DNA of 64,000 nucleotides from Dioscorea cayenensis subsp. rotundata (lineage: Eukaryota > Streptophyta > Magnoliopsida > Dioscoreales > Dioscoreaceae): contig NC_052476.1 of assembly GCF_009730915.1 (NCBI RefSeq), forward strand, positions 434,001 through 498,000, given 5' to 3'. The first letter of the stretch is position 1; each line of letters opens with the position of its first letter. This document shows, piece after piece, positions 24,756-34,354 of the stretch. Position numbers and translations under genes: made by a program. The notes under the pieces were generated by a model. That model saw only the letters and a program-made list of their open reading frames with translations. It was not told where the DNA came from and did not search any database.

Positions 24756-27436
24756 AAGGAAATAAAGGAATTTATTGGTGACCTAGTGAATGGAATTACA
24801 ATGGCGGAAGATGGAAATGTGTACGCTTGCATTGGAAGAAGTATTATTTAGAATAATTTGTGAGTTATTAAGAGAAATTAATGCTAAAGAGTCCATGACT
24901 AAATTTAGTAGTTGAGTATAGAAAGTCAAATTGCAATCATTTTGAGTAAAAGGGAATTTCATAGAATTTTGCATATATGATTGAGTTACATACTCCATGA
25001 TAGCTTTTGAGATCATTTGGAGGAGTAAATAGTGAAATCAGGGATTAATTGGGGGATATGCAGGCAACCATATAGGCCACATGAATCCTGAGAGTACTGT
25101 AGCATTATTGTAGTTATGACTCTTTTTCTTCAATTTTGTTCCGGAGTTAAATCTTGGTTTGGTATGAATTCTGTAATGTTAAGGTGATTTAATATGAAGG
25201 TTTATTATGCGAATCTATCGATTTAAACCTTGGAAATATTAATTATTGAATTTTATATGAGCTGATGCATTATCTATATGGGAATGTGATATCATTTTGG
25301 TCTCAAGAAATTTATTTGACCTTGATATAAGAAGTTTTAGATTTTGTTGAGACAATTCTTATGGTGAATTTATATAAATGGGTTCGAAGGATTTTAATTA
25401 CAAGAGATGTGGTAATTTGTGAGTCATGGTGTGTGTATTTAAAAGATTTCCTTGATGAAGTGGATTTAGTATTATAATAGAGATGAAACATCTTGTTGGG
25501 GTTAATAGAATTAGAAGGTGAGAATGGAAGTTTATTAGAGAATGTTTAGTTGAAGTATGCTTTTAATCCTTTGGTTTAATCTTTGCAAGTTGTGAGAATA
25601 ATGATAGGCTATTTCGTTACAATTGAGGTATGGTAGAGGGACTTGACGATTTAACTTGAGCGGGCTTATGTTGTTGAGGAAGGATGGATCTACTCCCAAT
25701 TACCACTTGGTTTTACTCAGTGTATTTTACCATGTCCCTGGAACCTACTTTCATATTATCACTAATCTTATACTCAGTATATATTTTATTCCCTTACCTA
25801 GATTATTGTTTATTATTAATTATTTGTTATCTTAAAATTTGTCTGATCTTCTCCACTAATCTGGGATTCTAAAATTCTGTATTTCTGTTCGTGTGAGTAC
25901 TTGGGTAATTTGTGAATTTGTAATTTCTGAACTTGTACTGTGTTTTAGTGTATGATTATTTATTTGTTTATTTTGTTCTTGCATTAATTATTTGGTATTT
26001 CCTCTGTCTGTATTCTGTATCTCTGCGGTTTTAGTACATCTCCATTCCTGGCTCGCCCAGCTAGAAGGAGTAAGTCCTAGCCATGTGCACATGTTTTCTG
26101 TAGTAGCGCTACCCCCCGATTGCGGTCGAAGATCCGGCTACGGCTGTTTATATTCTGTTCTGTTCCGACTTCACAGTCGATGATCCAGCTTCGTGCTGTT
26201 GATTTCTGTTATTAGTCAGGGAGATGTACATGTCTGTTTTCACGTATTTTCTATATTTCTGACTATCTCTGTATTTTGAGCATTTCCTGTATTTCTATTC
26301 CACTATTATTCTGATTTTTGCCATTCTGTTTGGAAAGTATTATGTTTTGGAAATGTTTAGATAACTAATATCCGTATTCTGCTGGTATTTTGAGTTTTCT
26401 CGTGTTTTCGCCCCACTCACTGAGTAACCGAGTTTCTCAGCCTCTCTTTTTCTATCTTTTCAGGTACTCGACTCTTAGGTTGTGCTTAAAACCTTGTTGT
26501 TCATCCAGTGCTAGGATGGATCCACTATGGTTGTCATTTTCTTGTAAATCTTTATTAACCTGTATTTGTACTTTGGATTCTTGTATGCATAAACGTGTGT
26601 TATATTCATGTACTATCTTATATCTTTCCATGTTCTACATGATAGGGTTGACTCTGACCAGGTCAAATCTGAGGCCTTGCACCCAGTGGGGCCCAGCCCC
26701 GTTGGATGCGGCCGATCTGTCAGCGGGCCCCGCTTTGGGGCTGGCGCGTGACATTTAGATTCAAGAAAACACTGATATGGTTTCGAATTTCAAAGGAGCC
26801 CCTCTGGTTGTGTATGGACTTGGCAGCCTCCAATATAACCAAGCCGTAAAATTCCATCTATCTCTCGCTCTCCTCTTAAGGGAAGTGACGTGTTTAGATA
26901 TTCAAAAAGGGATCACTATATGCTGTGATGATATTACTCTGACACCTGCCGAAGAGAAAGTCATCAAAGCTTATGGATGCCATGTTGTTCTTGTAACTGA
27001 TGGTCGTTTTAGATAGACTGTTGGTGAACCAACTCTGTTCTTCCTCCCTTACACTAGACCTGAAATCTTGGGAGATCTATTGCAAATGAATTGGTGTTTA
27101 TCACGACTTGTGAGGATGTTGATTCTTGGGAAGAGCTTAAAATCCATGGCCAAAACTTTGGATCTAATGGTATCTAGATGCAACAACAGTGAAGGACATC
27201 CTAAGATGACAATACAAAAACTATCATATGTAATGGACAAACTGAGATACATATGGGGCATTAAGGAGCACACTGAAGAGTTCAAGATCACAAGTATATC
27301 ACCGTTGGTGAGTGAATCCCAAGATTACAAATCTGAACAAATGTTCGACAACTTGTGTTGGCATGTGTTCAATGTTAACGGGCTAAACATCATTGAAGAT
27401 ATGGATATTTTGTTACCAAGTAAGGCCTCAAATTAG
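23277..27436 (+). pseudogene. SRR1-like gene, interrupted by an LTR-like insertion
   Basis: Two parts of one SRR1-domain protein (SENSITIVITY TO RED LIGHT REDUCED 1 family; relatives affect light signalling and the circadian clock). The left part (ATG at 23301 to 23457) reads MEADREYTALNEGMQYAIEY, then VRASKFFKDLI. The right part (from 26759) has IQENTDMV, then APLVVYGLGS (the family's V-x-Y-G-x-GS motif), HLSLALLLREV, TPAEEKVIKAYGCHVV, PTLFFLPYTRPEILGDLLQMNW and FDNLCWHVFNVNG. Between them sits about 3.3 kb of LTR-like DNA; deleting it restores the frame exactly apart from a TAG. A second in-frame TAG lies at 27014-27016. CCAAGTAAGG near 27417 resembles a donor leading to a short last exon near 27571. 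Two stops plus the insertion make it a pseudogene. Confidence 0.75.
23458..26753. mobile_element. LTR-like sequence (probable solo LTR), about 3.3 kb
   Basis: The segment starts TGTAGCAACCCG and ends GCGCGTGACA, giving TGT...ACA ends typical of LTRs, and it splits an SRR1-like coding exon. The right end contains a block resembling long Tekay/Del-type chromovirus LTRs (CACTCACTGAGTAACCGAG, CTTTTCAGGTACTCGAC near 26415-26475) and a GC-rich terminus. An internal (TA)n(TG)n tract lies at about 24712-24755. No gag/pol frames or second LTR are present, so a solo LTR is likely. I could not find a matching 5-bp target-site duplication (GGTGC on the left, TTTAG on the right), which lowers confidence in the exact ends. 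The family name is an inference. Confidence 0.55.
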
Positions 27437-28185
27437 TTTTTTTTTTTAAATGTTAATTTCTTTAATTCTAGTTATAGGCATGTAAAATGCATGTTTACCT
27501 GATAATTATTACATTTTTTTTAATTACATTACTCTCAAATTCTTTTTTCTTTTTAATTTTTATTTCAAGGTACCGAGACTTGTTTCAAGTGAGTGGATGG
27601 CGATGAGAGGTATGACCTAGCTACACTAACTAAATTTTGGCTAAGTGCTTTTTTTTTTTTTAATTTATGAAACTTATAACTATTGCTGATTTTAATGTTT
27701 CTTTATATAAACGTGTGTGTATACTATTATTAGATTCACACTTCTTCAAAATTTCTTCTGAAAAAGTGATTAAATTTATTTAAGTTATTTTATTTTATTT
27801 TTATTTTTTTTTTTGCATTCATTATCTTTGAATTTTCTCTGAAAATAATGCTACTATTCAAAAGATAACAATGCTACTATTTATATTTACGATTTCTCTC
27901 TTTTTTTTCCAAGGACTTTTATTTATAAAAAGGCAAAGGCTAGATATATTCATAGTTTTGACTTTATTTTTAAAACAATCTGAAATTTTTTTAATTTGCT
28001 TCACAATATTGTGATTTTGAAATATTCAAAACTTGTTGAATTTTATGAAGTTGCATAATTGGTAATTAAATTAAAGAAAAATTGAGAACATGTTCTTTCA
28101 GTAAGTGTGCATTTAACATATTTATATCGTTATGAAGAAAATATTCAAAATGTTTGGGGAAAAAAAACAGATGGTAATGAGATAA
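27437..28185. other. AT-rich spacer
   Basis: No gene seen apart from a possible short terminal exon of the SRR1-like pseudogene near 27571-27605. Positions about 27814-27861 duplicate a segment at 29127-29175 (see the repeat entry). Confidence 0.45.
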
Positions 28186-28194
28186 GTCACAAAG

Positions 28195-28318
28195 GCAATT
28201 ACAATGCATGATAATGAGATAAACCATAAAGGCAACTACTGGTAATTAAGAAAACATAAATTAGATAATGAGATAAGCCATAAAGGCAACTACTGGTAAT
28301 TAAGAAAACATAAATTAA
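28195..28318. repeat. Short tandem repeat 3' of the C2HC-like ORF
   Basis: Units of about 55 bp built on GATAAGCCATAAAGGCAACT and ACTGGTAATTAAGAAAACAT, two good copies and a degenerate third. A related repeat (GATAAGCTATCTAGGCAACAC and TCATAACTAATTAAGATAA) lies at about 30690-30780, also just 3' of the truncated second copy of the gene. The repeat therefore appears to have been part of the duplicated unit. Confidence 0.65.
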
Positions 28319-28406
28319 CACAGATGATAAAAACTACAACAGAAAAAGAACAAGCTCAGGCTGCTCAGCTTCCTTTCTTCTCACATCTTCTTCTTGTTTA
28401 CCATGC

Positions 28407-28778
28407 TTAAACACCAAGTTCTTTCCTAGCTTCCTTTGCTTCCTCAGTTCCTCCGGTTCCTCCGGTGGTTGTGCTGCCTTCCTCCTCTGCCAAATCATCT
28501 CCTCCTCCAGAGCTACTGGGAGGGCCAGCAGGGTTAGCTTCTTCTTCATATGAGGCTTTCTCTGGTGGTGGTGGTGGCGGCAGTGGAGTACATTTTTTGG
28601 CTTTGATATGGGAGGCGAAGTCCTCAAGGTTGGAAAACTCAGAATGCCATCCAACACACTTGCAGCTAAACATGGTGTTGGTGTGAGTACATTTTTTGGC
28701 TTTCACGTGGGAGGCGAACTCCTTAAAGTTGGAATACTCAGTATAGCATCTAATACACTTGTAGTTGCAGCTAAACAT
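28407..28778 (-). CDS. Small protein with two C2HC-like zinc-finger repeats, unknown role
   Basis: A 123-aa intronless frame that I do not recognise as a named gene. Its first half is an internal duplication: YKCIRCYTEYSNFKEFASHV followed by KAKKC has the spacing C-x2-C-x12-H-x5-C, and KCVGWHSEFSNLEDFASHIK followed by AKKC repeats it, but with Trp where the second Cys belongs, so the second finger may not bind zinc. A run of prolines (residues about 65-72) follows, then an acidic Gly/Ser/Thr/Glu-rich tail ending ARKELGV. The leader holds 39-bp tandem repeats with short upstream ATGs. A truncated second copy of the tail lies at 30831-30957. It may be a real small gene or repeat-derived; expression is unknown. 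Confidence 0.5.
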   Translation of the reverse strand: MFSCNYKCIRCYTEYSNFKEFASHVKAKKCTHTNTMFSCKCVGWHSEFSNLEDFASHIKAKKCTPLPPPPPPEKASYEEEANPAGPPSSSGGGDDLAEEEGSTTTGGTGGTEEAKEARKELGV

Positions 28779-28839
28779 GGTGTTGGTGTTGGTGTTGATG
28801 GTGGTGGTGGAGGAGGAGGACTGGAGGAGGAGTTAAATA

Positions 28840-28946
28840 GAAGGTGAATGTAAAAATGGTGAAGCTACTCTATGCCTTGAAGGTGAGTGTAAACATGGTG
28901 AAGCTACTCTATGCCTTGAAGGTGAGTGTAAAAATGGTGAAGCTAG
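28840..28946. repeat. 39-40 bp tandem repeat, 2.7 copies
   Basis: Units begin near 28840, 28879 and 28919 with GAAGGTGA(A/G)TGTAAA and end in CTACTCTATGCCTT. On the minus strand they lie immediately upstream of the C2HC-like ORF and contribute repeated short upstream ATG frames. Confidence 0.85.
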
Positions 28947-28960
28947 AGCCTTGCTTTTTA

Positions 28961-29819
28961 TTGTGCTAGTCGATCATTCCATTTGATTTGCTTTAGAGAA
29001 TATACTAAAAAGGAAATTCTCAAAGCTAATACAATAAGCATGCCTCAAACAAAAACATTCATTGTCACTCTGGAAAATACAAAATTTTAAAAGCATCAAC
29101 CATGTTACTGAAAGGTTTTTTTTTTGGCATTCATTATATTTGAATTTTCTCTGAAAATAATGCTACTATTCAAAAAAATTATCGTCCGGTCAGTCTATCA
29201 TTCAGAGTAAAGGCTGCAGAGCTGTAATTGAATAGATATGTTCTTTAATTTTGTTGTTCTTCCATTTCTTCCTGTAATTTTCCTCTGATATAAAAATTTA
29301 CTTCCGGGTTTTGGTTTCTTAAATGAAGTTGTTGTTTAGATGATAAGGATTCTAACAAATACGCCTAGGCATCATTGAACTAATCCTACTGGCAATTTCA
29401 GAGATGACAAATGTTGTTTGCCTATCAAACAAACTTGTAGAGCTCCAAAGCTGAACGTGAGATAACATGTCAAGCACGGCTGATTCTGCCGAGTGTTGGT
29501 TGGCTAAGATTGCAAAGTCGTAAGAATAAACACCGGGCGCAAGTGTTGTTGATTATTTTGCTTCATGGACTTCAATTCCTCGTTGATCAGGGAAGCGTGT
29601 TCCTCTAAGAACGAGTTAGGAACCGAAGAGATGTTGATATGATTGATATATGCAGTACTACGAATAGAATATTGGTGTTAATTACATGTACCATAATATG
29701 CATATATGGGCAGTTCTAGTATTATAAGTGATTCTTTTGGCATGTACCTGTGTGTGTGTGAATTAATGTATAATGTATAATATATAATATATACATAATA
29801 CTAATATATATTAATATAT
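28961..29819. other. Spacer with unassigned coding-like scraps
   Basis: No gene can be supported. Between about 29400 and 29640 the minus strand reads short stretches such as NSFLEEHASLINEELKSMKQ, interrupted by stops. This could be an old gene or element remnant, but I do not recognise it. Confidence 0.3.
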
Positions 29820-30490
29820 TGTTAGATTTTATATTTTGGTACTAGTGGGCTCTATATGGGCTTAGGGGTCTTACACCAAAAAGTCTCAAGACTTAGTGGC
29901 TCAACCCCTATACCTATATATAAACCCATTAAACATCTATCACACAACCGATGTGATACTATATTTCCAACACCCTCCCTTAAGTTCAACTCGGTCGAAC
30001 TTGTTCAGACTTGTACACCAGAGGTTTGTTTACCAGGACTTGTACACCACTTCGTGACTCAGAGATCCTACTCACACGGACTTGTACACCACTTGTGTGT
30101 CAGAGGTCTTTTTTTTTAAAATATATATATTGGGCTCCACTATATTTCTCTGATACTATATTATATTTTATATTTTTGTATTAGTAGGCCCTATATGTGC
30201 TCTATATGGGCTTAGGGGTCTTACACTAAAAAGTCTCAAGACTTAGTAGCTTAACCCCTATACCTATATATAAACCTATTACACTTCTATCACACAACCG
30301 TCCCTCAAGTTCAACTCGGTCGAACTTGCTCAGACTTATACAGACAAGTCCTACTCACATGTACTTGTACACCACTTGTGTCTCAGAGGTCTTTTTTTTT
30401 TAAAATATGTATATATTGGGCTCCACTTTACCTATATATAAACCCATTATACTTCTATCACATAACCGATGTTATACTATATTTCCAACA
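29820..30490. mobile_element. TRIM-like non-autonomous LTR element, 671 bp
   Basis: Begins TGTTAG and ends CCAACA (TG...CA ends) and is flanked on both sides by TATAT (29815-29819 and 30491-30495), a 5-bp target-site duplication typical of LTR retrotransposons. A 153-bp terminal unit (29820-29972) recurs in diverged, partly deleted form at about 30166-30305, and its last 65 bp recur at about 30426-30490. Shared blocks are ATATGGGCTTAGGGGTCTTA, AAAAAGTCTCAAGACTTAGT and AAGTTCAACTCGGTCGAACTTG. There are no protein frames. It is best described as a rearranged miniature LTR element. Confidence 0.7.
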
Positions 30491-30830
30491 TATATTCATA
30501 CCGTGAATTTAGTGAGTTCTATATGAATTTGGATCTCATACAAAGGCAAGCTTCATATAAAGATTTAGCTACTGTTTGTTTGTAGCTCTTTTTTCAAAAG
30601 AAAAAGAAAAAAAGAAAAGAAAAAAAAAGACGATCATCATTTAGAAATTAGAGGATAAGATTAACCACATAATGACATAATACTTAATTAAGATAAGCTA
30701 TCTAGGCAACACTCATAACTAATTAAGATAATTAAGCCATCTAGGCGACACTCATAACTAATTAAAGATGAGCCATATATAGGCCAGCAACAACAACTAA
30801 TTTAAAATTAACTAAGCATAGTAAACATGC

Positions 30831-30957
30831 TTACACACCACGCTCTTTCCCTTCATCCTTTGCTTTAGCTTCCCCGTCATCCCCTTCTGCAGTTCCTCTG
30901 GTGGTGCTTTCCTCCTTCTTTGCCACATCATCTTCTCCTCCTCTAGAGCTAGGGACG
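30831..30957 (-). pseudogene. Truncated second copy of the C2HC-like gene (tail only)
   Basis: Read on the minus strand it encodes SSRGGEDDVAKKEESTTRGT, then an acidic Glu/Lys/Asp run, ERGV and TAA. This aligns with the tail of the 28407-28778 ORF (SSSGGGDDLAEEEGSTTTGG ... KELGV). The 5' part with the fingers is missing: similarity stops near 30957, exactly where a LINE-tail-like sequence begins. The 3' flank keeps the same tandem repeat type as the first copy. Confidence 0.7.
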
Positions 30958-31303
30958 GGGTGTGAGAGGCCATCTATCTATCTGATCTGCCGCTCTAGGA
31001 GGGCGGTCTCTCACAAGCGCTTTTTTTGTGATAAGGGTGACTACGGCGGCTATTGCGGCTGAGGATGTTCAGAGTCAAACCACTAGTTAGATTTCTTTTG
31101 GGTGGCCTTGAGGAGGGCCTCTGTTCCTCGTTTTTTTTTTTTCTGGTGTTTGTGTGTGTTGTATGTTTTTGGACTGTTATACCACATCTGGTGGTATAGT
31201 GTTGTATTTTCTTTTATCCCCTTCACTTCTGGTTCATGGAGGATTGTTGTTCTTGTTCTTATTTTAATTGAAGTGGTTTATCCACCTTTTCAAAAAAAAA
31301 AAA
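30957..31303 (+). mobile_element. 5'-truncated LINE/SINE-like retroposon
   Basis: A non-coding segment ending in AGTGGTTTATCCACC, CTTTTC and a poly-A run at about 31291-31303. The GTGGTTTATCCAC-TTTT ending is shared with the 277-bp retroposon at 60993-61269 and closely matches the tail of the LINE at 44.3-50.8 kb (GTGATTTATCCACTTTTAAT). It abuts the truncation point of the C2HC-like copy, so it or an accompanying deletion probably removed the finger region. I found no clear target-site duplication. Confidence 0.55.
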
Positions 31304-34300
31304 ATAAAATAATTAATTATATAAATTTATTGCTATTAAAAACACTCGCACATCATAAAATTGAAAAATTGTAACAATATCATTTTCTGTTCTAGTTGGA
31401 TTAGGACTTACTGAAATAGATCAGAAGCACTGCAACAATTTTTGTTCTACTCTCTTCCAATGAATTGGTGGGTCACTAAGAATTTGTCAGGAATAGAATC
31501 TTTATGCGATGAGACTGTGTAATTTTTGCCGACTTAATTGTCGATTCCATGCATATCAGAGGTCCTCTTCAAGATATAGGTAAACGTCCACCACCATACT
31601 AGATGTCAACTATCTTTTTGTAAATTTTTCCTTTTCTGTAATTTGTCATATTGATGCTTTTCATTTGTTACTTGCAAAAAGTACTTACAAAAGTTGCAAC
31701 CGCCCTTGTGGTGGAAATTTCACTGCATGGCTTCCTATTGGTATTGAGGCTTTCCTTAACAAAGTTTAGATTTGAAGAAACAGATGCAATGACAACTATA
31801 TTTCCTGTCTCCTTTCATGCAAGACTAATTTCAGCTCAAATTTCCTAATCACTTGGTCAAGGGAGGTTGGTGTAGTAATTAGTTTGGTACAATGACGGAA
31901 TATTTCTTGTTAACCTTCCTGATGACTGTTCCCCTCTTTTTTTAATGCAGTTTAGAATAAAATCCAAATATTTAAAATTTTGTTGCACTCTAGTCTATGC
32001 CTTTCTTTTTCTTGTGACTATCAGTATGTTCAAAATGAGGGAGAAATGTTTTGATTTTACCATCCCTAATCATTCCAGTTTGCATGATTAATGCAATATA
32101 TTCCTTTACTCTTCTTAGGGAGCTATGCTTAATGTATGGAATTTATTTGGGAGGTTTAAAACTTACTCCATCCTCTTGTCTTGTCTTTTTTCTTGTCTCA
32201 TTTATTTCTATAGCTTATTTATGGATACGCCTAAGTGTGTTCTACTCCACCTCTGTGTTCAGTGTTACCCATTTACAAATTTTCGACCAATTAAGCTGCA
32301 TCTTCACCCAATTTCTTGTGGTGAAGTTAAAAAATGGCATATTGTTTCTGATCAATCAGATAGTTATACTTATGAAACACATGCCAAGATCTTTGAGTTT
32401 TCATACTATATATGCTTCTTTGATAATAATTAATATATCATTAAGCTAAGTCTTTTATCCACATTTCTTCTAAATCTATGACATCTCCAAACTAGTTTTT
32501 AATATCTAGGCTTCATTGTATGTGTATAACTTCTTGAATTCATTAAGTCACCTATCTCTTTTTGTTAGTTCGTATGTCTATTTTTGATGATATACTACTC
32601 CACCCTTGACTATGAAATTTTATAGTAGATTTTTCTTAATTTGTTGTTAAACGACAAGGTCTATTCAGTTAAAGAAGACTCTATGTAACCAATAATTTAT
32701 GCACCAATGAAACAGAAGACCATACCAAATGTCAAAATGGAGGTTGTTGGGTTTCATTCAATAAAATGAAGCCCATCTCTTTAACTTTTCCTCCCGGTCT
32801 CAAAGTTTTCATCTTCTAGAGAATGACAAACAAAACACAGTGGGCTGTAGCTTTCATTTGATGATGTCTTGCATGGACTTTAGTTTAAGTTCTCTTGTTA
32901 TTGAATCAATTTACTACTGTCCTTAAACTTGTTATCATTTCTGGAAAACAAAACCCCACCACCCTGTCTACTTCCCTGAACCTAGCTAGCTCCCACTCAA
33001 CTAACTGAAAAGCCAAAGTTGTATCATTTTGTAATTGTTGTTTTTTTGCTTAGAATTGTGATTCTTTCTTTGTGTTACATGCTCTCTAACTTTGTTATGT
33101 AAACAAAAAGAATTATCTCATCTAATTGGATAAGCTTGTCTCATCAGAGCTAATCTTAATTTGCATCTCTTAAATGAAGCTTGGAGTTGGTGTTCAGATT
33201 TAGTACTGTGCAGGAAGATCATCACTCATCAGATCAGTAGTGAAAAGCTCAATGGTACTTGGTACTGCAATCTGTTCCAAGTTCTAAACCTTGATGCTTA
33301 TTTTGTGCTACATGCTGTGCTAAGTTTGTTATGTAAATAGGAAAAAGTCACTCATCTAATTGGGTGAGCTATCTCATCTAATCTAGTGTTTGCATGGTCC
33401 ATAGTTTGAATGAAGCTCGAGTTATCTTGGCGTGCAAATCAAGTAGTACACACATAAGACATTGTGCTTGTACTACTAAAGTTTTATATTCTAACCCTTG
33501 TTAAGCTTGTTATAAGCCAAAGTACAGTCTTCCAGATTATTTTTTTCTCTAAATTCTATGACTCATTACTAGTATTATTTTTGGTCAATTCATCATGAAG
33601 TCATCTCTATTTATAAATTATTATTATTATTATTATTTTGTCTAAAACGGAAATAACTCTAATTGTCTATCAATAAAAATTAAACATGGGAAACTCGTTG
33701 GGCGCATGAAGTGTCATTATGTTAAAATATTTTTAAAGATTTTTAAGACTCACAAATGGTGTGACTTAACTAACCAAAGAGAGATGGCTCATGAACTTAG
33801 TAATGCCACCATCCCTTCTAAAATCAAACTCTATACTTGGGATCTCAAACGCGCAATTTCTACATGCTCACCACTACGTTCCTAAATTATAATTCACAAA
33901 TTTATAATAATAAATATATTGTGAGTATTTTTATAAATACTGCAACTAATTTCATTTTTAATTAATTAAATATATGCAATAATTATGGAAAAAAAAAAAA
34001 CTTACTGGTTATCCCCAGTCATCACCCGCCGTCCTCTCCTCCCGCCAACCAGCAGTTGACCTCCAGTTGTACATATATTCCCGCCATCATCTAGTCATCA
34101 ATATTCTCGTTTCCCTGTTCATCCACCGTTGATATAAAATCCAACGGTGGTCCTATTTTTAAAATTTTTTAAAATTTTGAAAAAATTAAAAAAATTTAAA
34201 ATTACCTTGGTTTCACTCCAACAAATCCCACCAAATGTTTCACCAACGCGTTGAATTCGTGCCCTAATTTCAAATTTAAAGAACTCTAAATAGATTTAAA

Positions 34301-34354
34301 AACTGAGAAAGAGAAAGAGAAAGAGAAAGAAAACAATCTCGAAGAGAGATCGAA
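31304..34354. other. Spacer and RBOH upstream region
   Basis: No supported gene. Several low-complexity frames (31651-31848, 32051-32449, 32125-32433) lack family features. Positions 34010-34354 become GC-richer and end in a GAGAAA repeat (about 34306-34330), the likely RBOH 5' UTR. Confidence 0.45.
33068..33425. repeat. Diverged direct repeat, about 125 bp, period about 232 bp
   Basis: Copies at about 33068-33193 and 33299-33425 share TACATGCT, GTTTGTTATGTAAA, CTCATCTAATTGG, TCTCATC and GAATGAAGCT-type blocks in the same order. Both lie in the spacer 1 kb upstream of the RBOH gene. No coding sense. Confidence 0.6.

Larger units (their letters stand above)
27814..29178. repeat. Pair of direct repeats about 50 bp long, 1.3 kb apart
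   Basis: GCATTCATTAT(C/A)TTTGAATT, followed by TTCTCTGAAAATAATGCTAC and TATTCAAAA, occurs at about 27814-27861 and again at about 29129-29175 with few differences. Both copies are preceded by a poly-T run. They bracket the small C2HC-like ORF and its flanking tandem repeats, so they could mark the edges of a duplicated or mobilised segment. Confidence 0.65.

Noticed and set aside
32051-32449. Overlapping hydrophobic frames of 132 and 102 codons, considered as retroelement remnants
   Set aside because: I looked for copia or gypsy protease, integrase and RT motifs and found none.
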